64,000 nucleotides of DNA, from the NCBI GenBank assembly GCA_003615045.1, contig ML014153.1, forward strand, positions 62,001-126,000, in the 5' to 3' direction. Shown here piece after piece: positions 20,231 through 29,553 of the stretch. Below the pieces are notes generated by a model. That model was given only the letters and a program-made list of their open reading frames with translations, was not told where the DNA came from and did no database searches. A program made the position numbers and the translations under genes. This DNA is from Caulochytrium protostelioides. Lineage: Eukaryota; Chytridiomycota; Caulochytriomycetes; Caulochytriales; Caulochytriaceae. Numbering within the stretch: the stretch's first letter is position 1; the number at the start of each line of letters is the position of its first letter.

Positions 20231-23200
20231 ATGGCCGACGATCCTGCGCCCGGGGACGCCGTCGCGGCCGACCCGTCGTCGCCGAGTCTGCCCGCTGCCC
20301 GCGGCGGCTTCCAGTCGCCGGACGACGCCGCGTCCGATGTCTCGCTGTCCTCGTACGCCTCGGCCGCGCGGTCGGTCACTGCGTCGCCAACCGGCTCGCC
20401 CGCCGCGGCCGCGACACCCACGGCCTCGCCGCCGCCCATCTCGCCGCGGCTGCCGCGGCCAGCGCCGCCTGCCGCGTGGCCGCCGCCGTCGGACCTGCCG
20501 TCCATCGCGCCATCGCTCCCGCCGCGCCACAGCCCCGCCAGGCCCTGCCCGCACTCGGCGGCCGCATACGCTACCAGCCGAAGCAGCGATGTGCTGCGGT
20601 TCCCCGATCTCGGCACGGCTCCGGTACCGCATGCCGGCAGCGCCGGCGGCCTCGGCGGGCCCAGCCTCGCGTCCGTCATGGGAACTGGATTCGGTTCGCA
20701 TGCCGGCCCCCGGAACGACGGCACGGCGCCGTTGAGCGGACGCCGGCGCTCGCACGATATCACGGCGGTCATGCAGGCCGCGGCGACCGTTGCTGCGGGA
20801 GCGTCCGTGGGCTCGACAGCGACGCCGTCCATGACGTCCGCGGCGTCGCGGGCGACGACGCCGACGGCGTATCCCCGCCGCGTGACCTCGACAGACGTGA
20901 CGGTCGCGTCGCCCGAGTCGGGCGTCAGTGCCTCGGGACTTTCTCATCACTCGCCGCACGCGGCCCATGCCGAGCACCGGCTCCTTGAGGGCGCGGTCGC
21001 GCAGGCCATGGGCGCTCTGACCTCCGGCGACGGCGACGGCGCCGGCAGCGGCGGCCTGTATGGAGTCAGCGGCGGCGGAAAGACGCAGCAACGCTACCAT
21101 TCGGTCCCGCCCGTCTCGTCGGCGACGGCGTCCCAGACGCCCACCAGCAACTCGGCGGCATCGTCGGCGGCGTCGTCGACGACCGCGCTGCACATGCGCT
21201 CCTCGGGCAACGAGATGCGGCGCCGGCCGACGGCGCCTCTCGAGGAGATCAAGGAGACTCGCAACGCCCATGTCCACCGCGATGCGCACGGGACGCTGCA
21301 GCTTAACCAATACCACATCCTGCATGAGCTGGGCCGCGGCGCGTTCGGCACCGTGCACCTCGGCCGCGACACGCTGCTGCATCTCAATGTCGCGATCAAG
21401 GTATTCAGCAAGAACAAACTCCGACGCGTCGTGAAGCAGGCCCACTTCAACAAGATCGGCATGCGGGGCTACGGCCGCGGCGGATTTGGCGGCGTGGCGT
21501 TCCGCACGCCGACGGCGCACCGGCCGACCCTGCCCGTGGCGGCGTCGTCGTCGCCGTCCGCGCCATCGACGCAGCCCGAGGACGACGCGCCCAACCCGAT
21601 CGATCTGGTGCGTGGCGAGATTGCCGTCTTCAAGAAAATGGCACATCCGAACGTGGTGCGCGTCTTCGAAGTCCTCGACGACCCGGGCGACGACCACCTG
21701 TATATGGTCTTTGAGCTGTGCGAGCGCGGGTCGCTGATGCAGGTCGACATGGGCCGGTCCGTCACGCCGTTCTCGGAGGCCGAGGCGCACAACTGGTTTA
21801 CGCAGATGCTGCTGGGCATTGAGTATATCCACGAGCACGAAATCGCGCATCGCGACATCAAGCCCGACAACCTGCTGGTGTCACGTGATGGCCGTCTCAA
21901 GATCGCCGATTTCGGGGTTTCCGAGATCTTTATCAAAGGCCACGACCGGCTCGTCAAGTCGGCCGGCTCGCCTGCGTTCTTTAGTCCGGAGCTCACGCGG
22001 CCTTACCACGGCGACGTGTCCTCGATTGCGGCCGATATGTGGGCCATGGGCGTCACACTCTACTGCATGCTCAAGGGCCGTCTGCCCTTTGAGGGCGAGT
22101 CGATTCTGGACCTCTACGAAGCAATTCAGACCAAAGAGCCCGACTACTCCGATCTGTCGGAGGGTGTCGTGGATCTGCTGAAGCAGCTGCTGATCAAAGA
22201 TCCTGCGCGTCGGATCCATATGGACGACGTGCGCGTGCATCCCTGGGTCGACCTGGGCCCGACGGGCGATGCGCCGCCGTTGCCCACCAAGGAAGAAAAT
22301 CTGATTGGCCTTGTCACAGTGATCACCGACGACGACATGCGCCTCGCCGTCCGCAATATCAAGACCCTGTTGGTCGTCATGAAGGCCGTTCACCGCCTCA
22401 AGAAAGCGCTGCACAGCCGCCGCCATCGCGACGGTCGGCTCACGAGCGGCAGTCTCGGCAACAGCCTGACCAGCACCAACAGCGCCATGAGCGTCAACAC
22501 GGACGTGTCGGGTCTCGGTTCGAGTCAGGATACAAGCCTCATGGGCAGCGCGAACCTCAGCTTTGCCCAGGCGCACGGGTGTCCGCAGCGGGTCGGCGGC
22601 AGCGGCAACGACCCCACCTCGCCCTCCGCCCATCAGCGCCACAAATCCAACGACGTCTGCTCGCCCACCCACGCCACCGGCCCACAGCCGCCCACGTCGC
22701 GGCTCCGCTCGCACTCGCACTCCCACGCCCGTCCGCCATCCCTCATGGCCGCCATCCTCGCGGATGCGGATGCGGATGCGGATGCCGACGCCGCGAGGCC
22801 CGGTGACGCCGGCGGCGAGCAAGTCTCCGCCGCGGGCAGCGGCGCGGTCTGGGGCAGCAGCGAGACTGCCATTCTCTGCGATGACAGGCCTTCGGCGTCG
22901 GCTGTGCCCGCATCCACGGCGGCCGTGCCGCCCTCGGAGGTGCAGCTTGCCGGTCCCGGCATCGTGCGGCGGATGCCCTCCGCCGTGCGCCACGAGACGC
23001 CCTCCCCGGCGGCCACCGCGGCCACCACAAGCACCACGAGCACGTCCGGATTGACGGCGCCCTTGACGCCGAGCACGGGCAGCACGGCGAGCACGACGAG
23101 CCGGAGTCCCGTCTCCTTGCACGTGCCGCCCGCCGCGGGCGGCGCGACGGCCACGGATTCGCCGTCCTTGGTGGGCTGGCCGCTCACGCAGGTGCGCACG

Positions 23201-23482
23201 GCGAGTCCCTCGCTCCCGCACGGCGCGGCGGCGGCGTCGGCGACGTCGGCGGCGACGGCGGCAGCGGCGACACGGCCGCCACTCGCTGTCGCCGCGCCTG
23301 GGGCAATGGCGGCGGGTGACGCCGCGGACGGTCTCCGATCCTTGTCGGTCGGACCTGTGATGGTCCACTCGGCGTTCTCGGAGCATAGCATTGTGACCGC
23401 GTCGCCGAGTTACTGCGGCTCGGATTTCCCCGCGCTCTCGCCAGATCCGAACGACCCGTCGCCGCGCACACCGGACGGATGA
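20231..23482 (+). CDS. CaMKK/Ssp1-type Ser/Thr protein kinase, 1083 aa
   Basis: Kinases of this group (mammalian CaMKK, S. pombe Ssp1, yeast Elm1/Tos3/Sak1) activate AMPK/Snf1 and related kinases in energy and stress signalling. The kinase domain runs from about residue 360 (YHILHELGRGAFGTVHLG) to 670. The beta-3 Lys is in VAIKVF (388), the catalytic loop is HRDIKPDN (about 540) and DFGVSE is at about 560. SPAFFSPEL is the substrate/APE segment. A roughly 40-residue Gly/Pro/Arg insert between the beta-3 strand and the alphaC region is the hallmark RP insert of CaMKKs. After the domain, VTVITDDDMRLAVRNIKTLLVV plus a basic amphipathic helix resembles the autoinhibitory/calmodulin-binding segment of Ssp1. 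The N-terminus (1-355) and the C-terminus (700-1083) are Ser/Thr/Ala/Pro-rich and disordered, with an (Asp-Ala)n run near 843-853. The start ATG lies in CACCATGG. Calmodulin binding is inferred from the segment's resemblance only. Confidence 0.9.
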   Translation: MADDPAPGDAVAADPSSPSLPAARGGFQSPDDAASDVSLSSYASAARSVTASPTGSPAAAATPTASPPPISPRLPRPAPPAAWPPPSDLPSIAPSLPPRHSPARPCPHSAAAYATSRSSDVLRFPDLGTAPVPHAGSAGGLGGPSLASVMGTGFGSHAGPRNDGTAPLSGRRRSHDITAVMQAAATVAAGASVGSTATPSMTSAASRATTPTAYPRRVTSTDVTVASPESGVSASGLSHHSPHAAHAEHRLLEGAVAQAMGALTSGDGDGAGSGGLYGVSGGGKTQQRYHSVPPVSSATASQTPTSNSAASSAASSTTALHMRSSGNEMRRRPTAPLEEIKETRNAHVHRDAHGTLQLNQYHILHELGRGAFGTVHLGRDTLLHLNVAIKVFSKNKLRRVVKQAHFNKIGMRGYGRGGFGGVAFRTPTAHRPTLPVAASSSPSAPSTQPEDDAPNPIDLVRGEIAVFKKMAHPNVVRVFEVLDDPGDDHLYMVFELCERGSLMQVDMGRSVTPFSEAEAHNWFTQMLLGIEYIHEHEIAHRDIKPDNLLVSRDGRLKIADFGVSEIFIKGHDRLVKSAGSPAFFSPELTRPYHGDVSSIAADMWAMGVTLYCMLKGRLPFEGESILDLYEAIQTKEPDYSDLSEGVVDLLKQLLIKDPARRIHMDDVRVHPWVDLGPTGDAPPLPTKEENLIGLVTVITDDDMRLAVRNIKTLLVVMKAVHRLKKALHSRRHRDGRLTSGSLGNSLTSTNSAMSVNTDVSGLGSSQDTSLMGSANLSFAQAHGCPQRVGGSGNDPTSPSAHQRHKSNDVCSPTHATGPQPPTSRLRSHSHSHARPPSLMAAILADADADADADAARPGDAGGEQVSAAGSGAVWGSSETAILCDDRPSASAVPASTAAVPPSEVQLAGPGIVRRMPSAVRHETPSPAATAATTSTTSTSGLTAPLTPSTGSTASTTSRSPVSLHVPPAAGGATATDSPSLVGWPLTQVRTASPSLPHGAAAASATSAATAAAATRPPLAVAAPGAMAAGDAADGLRSLSVGPVMVHSAFSEHSIVTASPSYCGSDFPALSPDPNDPSPRTPDG

Positions 23483-24678
23483 AGCTCCGCCCTTCTGCGG
23501 GAGGCGGCAAGCGCGATTGCGGGCGCTGCTGAACACCGGCGGCGCCCAGGAGGCCGCCGGTCGGGGGCTGGAGCCCGTGGCGGCCGTGGCGGTCGAGGAA
23601 CGCGGCCGACGCGAGCCGGGGCGCGCTCAACGTATCCACGTGGGTCATCCTGCGGCGCTCGTGAACGGGCAAGACGGCGGTCTGAGATGAGGCGCTTTCC
23701 GAGGCAGCGACTGGGTGGGAACACGACGCGGACGACGACGTCGGGGGCCTTTCAGCTGCAACTCAGTATGAAATCCGGAACTGGCGTGCGTCTCCGCGTT
23801 CTGAAGGGTGTAGGGGATCTGGCGAGTGACCATGAATGCCGGTGGTTTTTTTTAACGAGATTCTCGTTTATATAGACCCTTCCTTACCTAACGCGCACAT
23901 CATCCCTTCCATGGTACCCCGCATCCAGCTGGCCCAACCACGTGACTTGGCTAATCTTCATTGCGGAGACGTTCTGATACATCATCAGGCAGCTTATAAG
24001 TACAAAAGAAACGGAGGCACGAGTCCATCGTTAGCGCATCGGCCAGCGACGACTGTTATCCTCGAATTATAAAAAGAACGAAGCATCGGCGCATGGGCGC
24101 TAACACGCTGCCTGCCGATCCTCCCTCAAGGAATGGGAAACAAGAAACAAGAGAGGTCGACCTCGAGACAAGGAGAAGGGGTGAGGGAGAACGACGCGGG
24201 TCCCGCGGTTCCGCTCAGACGGGCAGGCGTGTCGCACGACATCCGCTGGTTGTGTGACTGAGCGAGCGATCATCGGTATGACCTTTGTCGCTCCGTAATG
24301 GGGTTTCCCGATGAGAACCAGCGACGGGCTTATGGCACCATGCCAGCACCACGTCAGCACCCTGAGGGACGAGGAGGGGGGAGGGGAGGGATGGCGTCGC
24401 GAATCTAAAGAAAATGCGGTATGGGACAACAACAAAAAAAAAATGGAAGAGCGGAGAAAATGGATGAAACAAGAAAAACAAGTAAGCAAGGAACAAGGGC
24501 GATCCGCCGCCAACGAACCATCTTCCCTTGTGGTCGATTGCGCGGGTACACAACGGCAAAAAGTCTGACAAGGCCAAGCATGGCCACGATCGTGTTCTCT
24601 CTCGTTGCGCGAAGGGCCTCGTTGGGATGCAAGCGAGGCAGAGAGAAGAGGATGAGGCAGGTCGCATCAGCCACGAGA
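23483..24678. other. Convergent 3' region between CaMKK and PDE genes
   Basis: The composition is richer in A/T than the flanking CDSs, with several homopolymer runs (T8 at 23847, A9 near 24433) and a TTTATATAG element at about 23868. This is consistent with two 3' UTRs. No conserved ORF is seen. Confidence 0.5.
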
Positions 24679-27558
24679 CTATGTCTCGTCTTCGCTCAGT
24701 AGCACGGGCGTCGACGACGCAGCCGAGACGATCGCCGTCGGCGCAGTGGACGGTGCGTCTTTGCGGCGCGCGCACACCGCCGCCTTGCCCTGGCGCACGT
24801 CCTTCCGCCGGCCGTGCGAGAGGCTGCGCGACTGGCGGTGCCGCCGGATGAGCTGCGGCACGAGGTGGTCATTGACCTCTAGCGTGCCCGCGGCGACGGA
24901 GAGCTTGCGCCCGCGGTTGGCGCCCGTGATGGGCGTGATCGTGCTCGTCTCCGGGTCGGAGAAGTTGTCGCTTGAGTGGCCCGAGTTGCGGCGGCCGAGC
25001 CGGGCCGCGGCACGGGCGGCCGCGGCCGCGGCGTCGCTGCTGCCGTCAAAGGGCGACAGCGGCGTGTCGTGCGTGGCGGCGACCGTCAGCCCGGCCGCCG
25101 GGGCGGTGGCCGTCGGCGCGAGCGCATCGCTCTCGCTGTGGGAGCGGACGGCCGTGCCGGCGCCCCCTGGCTGGGTACTGCTGAAGAGGACGGCGTGGTT
25201 GGCGGCGCTGCTGGTCGGCGAGCCCGGCAGGTCCGAGGAGGTCGAGACCTGGCGGGAGCGGATGGCGGGAGAGGCGGCCGTGATGCGCGAGAGAAAGTAG
25301 CGTTTGTTGGATTTCAGGATCTGCACGAGGCCCTTGAACCGCGGCATCAGCTCGGCCAGCGCGGTAAAGAACGGCGCGGCCACATAGGCATTAAACTCGA
25401 GACCAATCTGGTTCACGGGCATCCGCCGCTCCATGTTGGGCGAGACCGGCAGTCCCAAGCGGAGCTCCTCATCCCCTTGGTCGTAGAACTCTTCGGCGAC
25501 CAGCTCGGACCACCGCAAGCACACGTGGGCCGGGCGCGTCGCATTGCTAATGTCGGCCGCGTGCAGCAGAATATTGATCAGCTCACGCCGCTCGGCGTCC
25601 GTATATTCGAACCCAAGCTCCTGCAGCATATCGTCAGAGTGCGTATACCACTCGTCGTAGCTGTCCTCCTGGTGACTTGTCGGGCACGACGACCGCAGCA
25701 CCACGTGATTCTGCGACCCAGGCCCCATCTCATCCGGCTCGCTCGTCAGGCCCATCTCGTCCGAGAAGTGGACGCGCTCGCTCGTCCCCTTCGACCCGTG
25801 GCTCCTGGAGTGGGCAGGGTCCTCGCCGTCCGCATTATTTTCGCGATCATCGCCATCGCCATGGCCTCCACCGCCGCCATCGCCAACCTCGTCCTCGTGG
25901 GTGGTCGGGGAGGCATGCGAGGGCATCGGCGGCGACCGCACACAGATAGACGGCGGCGTCGGGGACTCGCAGCAGTCACCGCTGTCGTTGTGGCTCGCGC
26001 TGTCACTCAAGGCGCGCGACGGCGAGGCGCGGCACGCGCTGTCGCTTGCGGCATCGCTCGACGGCCGCAGCAGGTTGACGCTCGAGGTCGAGTGATGCGC
26101 GGCACACCGCGCACCCGCCTGGTGGTGGGGGTAGTGTTGCCCCAGGTGATTGTGGTGGTGATGGGGGTTGCCGCAGCGGCGCCGCGGGGACTGGGACCGC
26201 GATCCCGGCGAAAGGCTGCGCACGGAACTCTTGCCGCTCGGGCTGCTTTGCAGGTTGGCCATGTGCTGCTGCAGCCGCTGGAGCGGGCCGTCGCGGGTGA
26301 CGTGGGCCCCGCTGGCGGGCGTCGAGACGGCGGTGCCGGCGTTCGTTGACGTGCCAGCGTTGGCGCCAGCGCTGCTGCCGACAGTGGTGTTGTCGTGAGT
26401 CTGCGCATACTGGATGGTGCCTAGCGACGTTGGCGAGATGGGCTCGTCGTCAGCGGCGAACTTCTTGTCTGTCATGGCCACGATCTTCTCAAGCAGGGTA
26501 TAGTGGAAGCACATATCGGTGTTGAGGATCGACTCCTCAATGAGGGCGCGGATCCACGGCGTGTTTTCCGCGGTATCGGTCGGACCGATGGGGAAATCGA
26601 GCGTGTCGAGGACGCCGTAGGCGTGCAGCAAGTCGAGACAAACCACGGCCGAGTGCCGTTCCAAGACGGATTTGGAGCCGTACATCGTGAAAAAGGGCGT
26701 CTTGGCGTTGATCTGAAACAAATTGTTCTTGCCTGGATGCCCGATATCGTGGGCCAGGGCCGCGATCAGCAGCGCGGCGAGCTCGCGCGAGTCGAAACAG
26801 GTGCCATGGGCGCCCTCGGCCTCTTCGAGGAAGTGGAACAGGAAGTAGGTCACGTCCACGCCGTGCAGGAAATTGTGGTACGGGTTGTCGTGGTAGCCGC
26901 GGTCCACCGCCTGGTTGAACTCGTAGAGCTTGTACAGCGACAGCCCCGTGTTGACGAGGCCGAGCCGCAGAAAGAGCGCCAGCAGCAGGCCGTGGATCTC
27001 GTCACGGGTCCAGTCCCAGACGCTGAACGCGATGCCGAGGTTGGCAAGGTCGCCGCGGAAAAAGCGCCGGACCGTCTCGAGGACCGCGGGGTGTGGCGGC
27101 GGCGTCGGCGCCACCGTCGCCCACGTGTCCGGGACCGGGGAGTCTCCGCACGGCGGCGAGGCTATGGAGTTTAAGGCCGCGTGATACGCGGCGCTCGGGA
27201 CCGGCAGCGGCGACTGGAAGCCCGTCGGCGCCGGCGCGCCATACCGCTCGCGCGCAATGGAGGCAAATGACTCAAGCAGCGCGTCGAGCTCGGTGTCGGT
27301 ACGGCACAGCACGCGGTTGTCGGTCAGTAGCACGCCATCGGAGGAGGGCAGCACGGCGGGGCCCGCGATGCCGTTGTCACTCCTATTGCCGTCGCCGTGG
27401 TCGCCATGGCCGCCGCAGGTGCACGACGCGGCAGGGAGGTCGCTGGGTCGGGCGACCGGGCTGGCCGGATCGGCCATCGCGTACGCTCCAGTCGGGACGG
27501 CGACAGCGACTGCGATGCGAGGGGCCGTGGTGGTGGTCGTGGTCGTCGTCGTCCCCAA
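24679..27558 (-). CDS. 3',5'-cyclic nucleotide phosphodiesterase (PDEase_I, HD domain), 959 aa
   Basis: The enzyme hydrolyses cAMP and/or cGMP in the cytoplasm. Class I hallmarks are all visible: YHNFLHGVDVTYF (about 228), HDIGHPGKNN (about 270) and HAADISN (about 666), followed by VAEEFYDQGDEE and the Gln-containing NQIGLEF that would hold the purine ring. The metal-binding HNxxH and HDxxHxGxxN residues are intact. Between TDKKF (about 366) and DDMLQELGFEYTDAERRELI (about 640) sits an insert of roughly 270 residues rich in His, Ser, Thr, Asp and Gly. It splits the catalytic domain. The C-terminus after 730 is a Ser/Thr/Ala-rich tail with basic patches. The N-terminus starts with nine Thr residues; Met28 (27477) is an equally plausible start. 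No GAF, PAS or UCR domain is seen. Nearest relatives in my judgement are animal PDE4/PDE7-type or chytrid/amoebozoan class I enzymes. cAMP preference is inferred. Confidence 0.9.
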   Translation of the reverse strand: MGTTTTTTTTTAPRIAVAVAVPTGAYAMADPASPVARPSDLPAASCTCGGHGDHGDGNRSDNGIAGPAVLPSSDGVLLTDNRVLCRTDTELDALLESFASIARERYGAPAPTGFQSPLPVPSAAYHAALNSIASPPCGDSPVPDTWATVAPTPPPHPAVLETVRRFFRGDLANLGIAFSVWDWTRDEIHGLLLALFLRLGLVNTGLSLYKLYEFNQAVDRGYHDNPYHNFLHGVDVTYFLFHFLEEAEGAHGTCFDSRELAALLIAALAHDIGHPGKNNLFQINAKTPFFTMYGSKSVLERHSAVVCLDLLHAYGVLDTLDFPIGPTDTAENTPWIRALIEESILNTDMCFHYTLLEKIVAMTDKKFAADDEPISPTSLGTIQYAQTHDNTTVGSSAGANAGTSTNAGTAVSTPASGAHVTRDGPLQRLQQHMANLQSSPSGKSSVRSLSPGSRSQSPRRRCGNPHHHHNHLGQHYPHHQAGARCAAHHSTSSVNLLRPSSDAASDSACRASPSRALSDSASHNDSGDCCESPTPPSICVRSPPMPSHASPTTHEDEVGDGGGGGHGDGDDRENNADGEDPAHSRSHGSKGTSERVHFSDEMGLTSEPDEMGPGSQNHVVLRSSCPTSHQEDSYDEWYTHSDDMLQELGFEYTDAERRELINILLHAADISNATRPAHVCLRWSELVAEEFYDQGDEELRLGLPVSPNMERRMPVNQIGLEFNAYVAAPFFTALAELMPRFKGLVQILKSNKRYFLSRITAASPAIRSRQVSTSSDLPGSPTSSAANHAVLFSSTQPGGAGTAVRSHSESDALAPTATAPAAGLTVAATHDTPLSPFDGSSDAAAAAARAAARLGRRNSGHSSDNFSDPETSTITPITGANRGRKLSVAAGTLEVNDHLVPQLIRRHRQSRSLSHGRRKDVRQGKAAVCARRKDAPSTAPTAIVSAASSTPVLLSEDET

Positions 27559-29115
27559 TGGTCGTCAATGGTAGATCGCCGATCGCCGTGCTCAGGGCCA
27601 CCGAGCCGCGTCCGGAGGGGACGATCTGAGTGGCACGGGCGTCGGGCGTGATTGGAGCGGAGGCTTCAACGCCGTATCAGCTTCTTGCCCAGCGTGAAGC
27701 GCGGGTCACGCGGCAACGAGCCACGGCGACACGTCGCTGCGGCCAACGAGGCGGGCAATCGCCACCGGATATGGTACTCGGGCCGTCGGAGAGGACGCCG
27801 TGGCCGTCACGGCGCTGGGCAACGACAACGCGCGGACGCACCGCCGTCTTGCCACGTGCCGGAGCCTGCCCGAGCAGCCGTGCCGGTCCAGTGGCGCAGG
27901 TCCAGGGGCCGCGATACGCGCGGTGGCGCGGCCTCGCTCGGCCCAGCGTCGGGGGGGGGGAAGAGGGGGAGGGTCGGCCAACCGAGCCGGCCAACCGAGC
28001 GGCCGCGACGGCGCCGTCGCCGGTATCAGCCCCTGGATCGCCTGCGGCGCCGATCGTACTCGGGTCAGCGTGCGCCGACGGCGTCAGGAGGCGCGCTGCC
28101 GGGCCCGACAGGGGGTTGACGCGACGGGGCGAGCACGGGCGGCGCCGTCGGACCGGCAGCGATGAGGGCCGTCGAATGGACCACGATCAAGGGTAGCAGG
28201 ACCACGGTTGGCTGATTCGCGAATCAGGGGATCGCGGCGCTGGTCTGATCAGCAGTCGCAGAAGCCAGTGAGCGAGCGGGCGAGCGAGCGAGGTCGGGGC
28301 GGGGAGCGATGGCGGCCTCGCCCGTGCAGGAAGGGGAGGCGCGACGCAGCTCGTCTCGCTTGTCCGGACCGTGGCGGCGGTACCCAGCAGGCAGCGGTGC
28401 CACCGGACGGCCGTGTGAAGCGTTTCGTGAGTCCGGGGATGGCTCTTGGCCAATAGTAATCGATCACGTGTCAGGCGTTGCTGCGAGCGGGGTGATCCGA
28501 GGGTCGGATGTTTCGCCGGCTACGAACGACGATCGGCGAGCGCCGCGTGTTCACGGGACGGGATCGAGGGGCTGGATCGTAATCGGTGGAGCAGGGATCG
28601 GGGGTCAGTGGCGCCATGGGCTTTCCATTGGCCATCCGCAGCCGCCTGCAATCGTGAGTGACGCAGCGAGCCAGCTGGGGCGGACCGTTCGTAGCGACGA
28701 ACAATGCCGGCCGTTTCGTAATGAAACAAGCAACACACACACACCATGGGGAGGCCAGGGTGGATGCCGTCGCCTTGCGGGGAGATACGACGAGCGAGGC
28801 AGACGGGAGGGCGACGGCCGGAAGGAACCCAACATGGAAGGATCAAACGCCTATCAGCGTCACACCCATCGACCACCAGGACAACAAAACGACAACGAAC
28901 CGTCAACGGCGATGCGCGGCCTCAGTCGACCTCCGTTGAACGCCGCTGGAGGCCAGCATCACGTGCACCCGAACGCCGGCTCGGCACGGCTCGGGCGCCC
29001 GGCTCGCCGGCCGCGCCCGCTTTTTCCCCTACCCAGCGACGGCCCCGCGAGGCTCGTGGGCGCTTCAGCACTCGGAGTGTGAAGGCCTTCGCGGGGGCCG
29101 TGCGCTGCCGAGTCA

Positions 29116-29117
<2 letters not shown>

Positions 29118-29153
<36 letters not shown>
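29118..29153. repeat. (CCG)n trinucleotide run
   Basis: Twelve consecutive CCG/GCC triplets form an uninterrupted run in non-coding DNA. Confidence 0.9.
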
Positions 29154-29154
<1 letters not shown>

Positions 29155-29459
29155 TAGTGTCGGTGTCGCCGCCGCCACCGTCGCCGTCGAGCCCCAACGC
29201 GGCCGGCGCCGGCCTAGCGTGCTCGGCCATCGCCACCGCCACCGCCACGGCCGCGTCGCCGCCCGCCGCGTCGCCGCCCGCCGCGGAGGTCGGACGCCGA
29301 CCCCAGCCATCGGCGTCCGCTATCGGCCTCCGGTAACGGCGTCGCGAGGTCGCGCAGTGGCCATCGCGGACGCGTGCACCCCGGGCCCACCGGGTCGTCC
29401 TCCTCGTCGGCCTCATCCGTCTTGAGCCGCCCGCCGCGGCGTCCGCATCGTGCCCGTCG

Positions 29460-29553
29460 CTCTGCTGGCTCTGCTGGCCCTGCTGGCCCTGCTGGCCCTG
29501 CTGGCCCTGCGGGCTTTGCCGGCCCTGCTGGCTTTGCTGATCCTGCTAGCCTG
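29460..29553. repeat. 9-bp tandem array (CTGCTGGCC)
   Basis: About ten copies of CTGCTGGCC/CTGCTGGCT are present, with decay toward the right end. In one frame it reads as a Leu/Ala stretch resembling a membrane segment. The array gives no other coding evidence. Confidence 0.85.

Noticed and set aside
20054..21850. 598-codon minus-strand ORF (and 551-codon ORF at 21881-23536)
   Set aside because: Both are antisense to the CaMKK-type kinase; composition is Arg/Gly-rich and unconserved.
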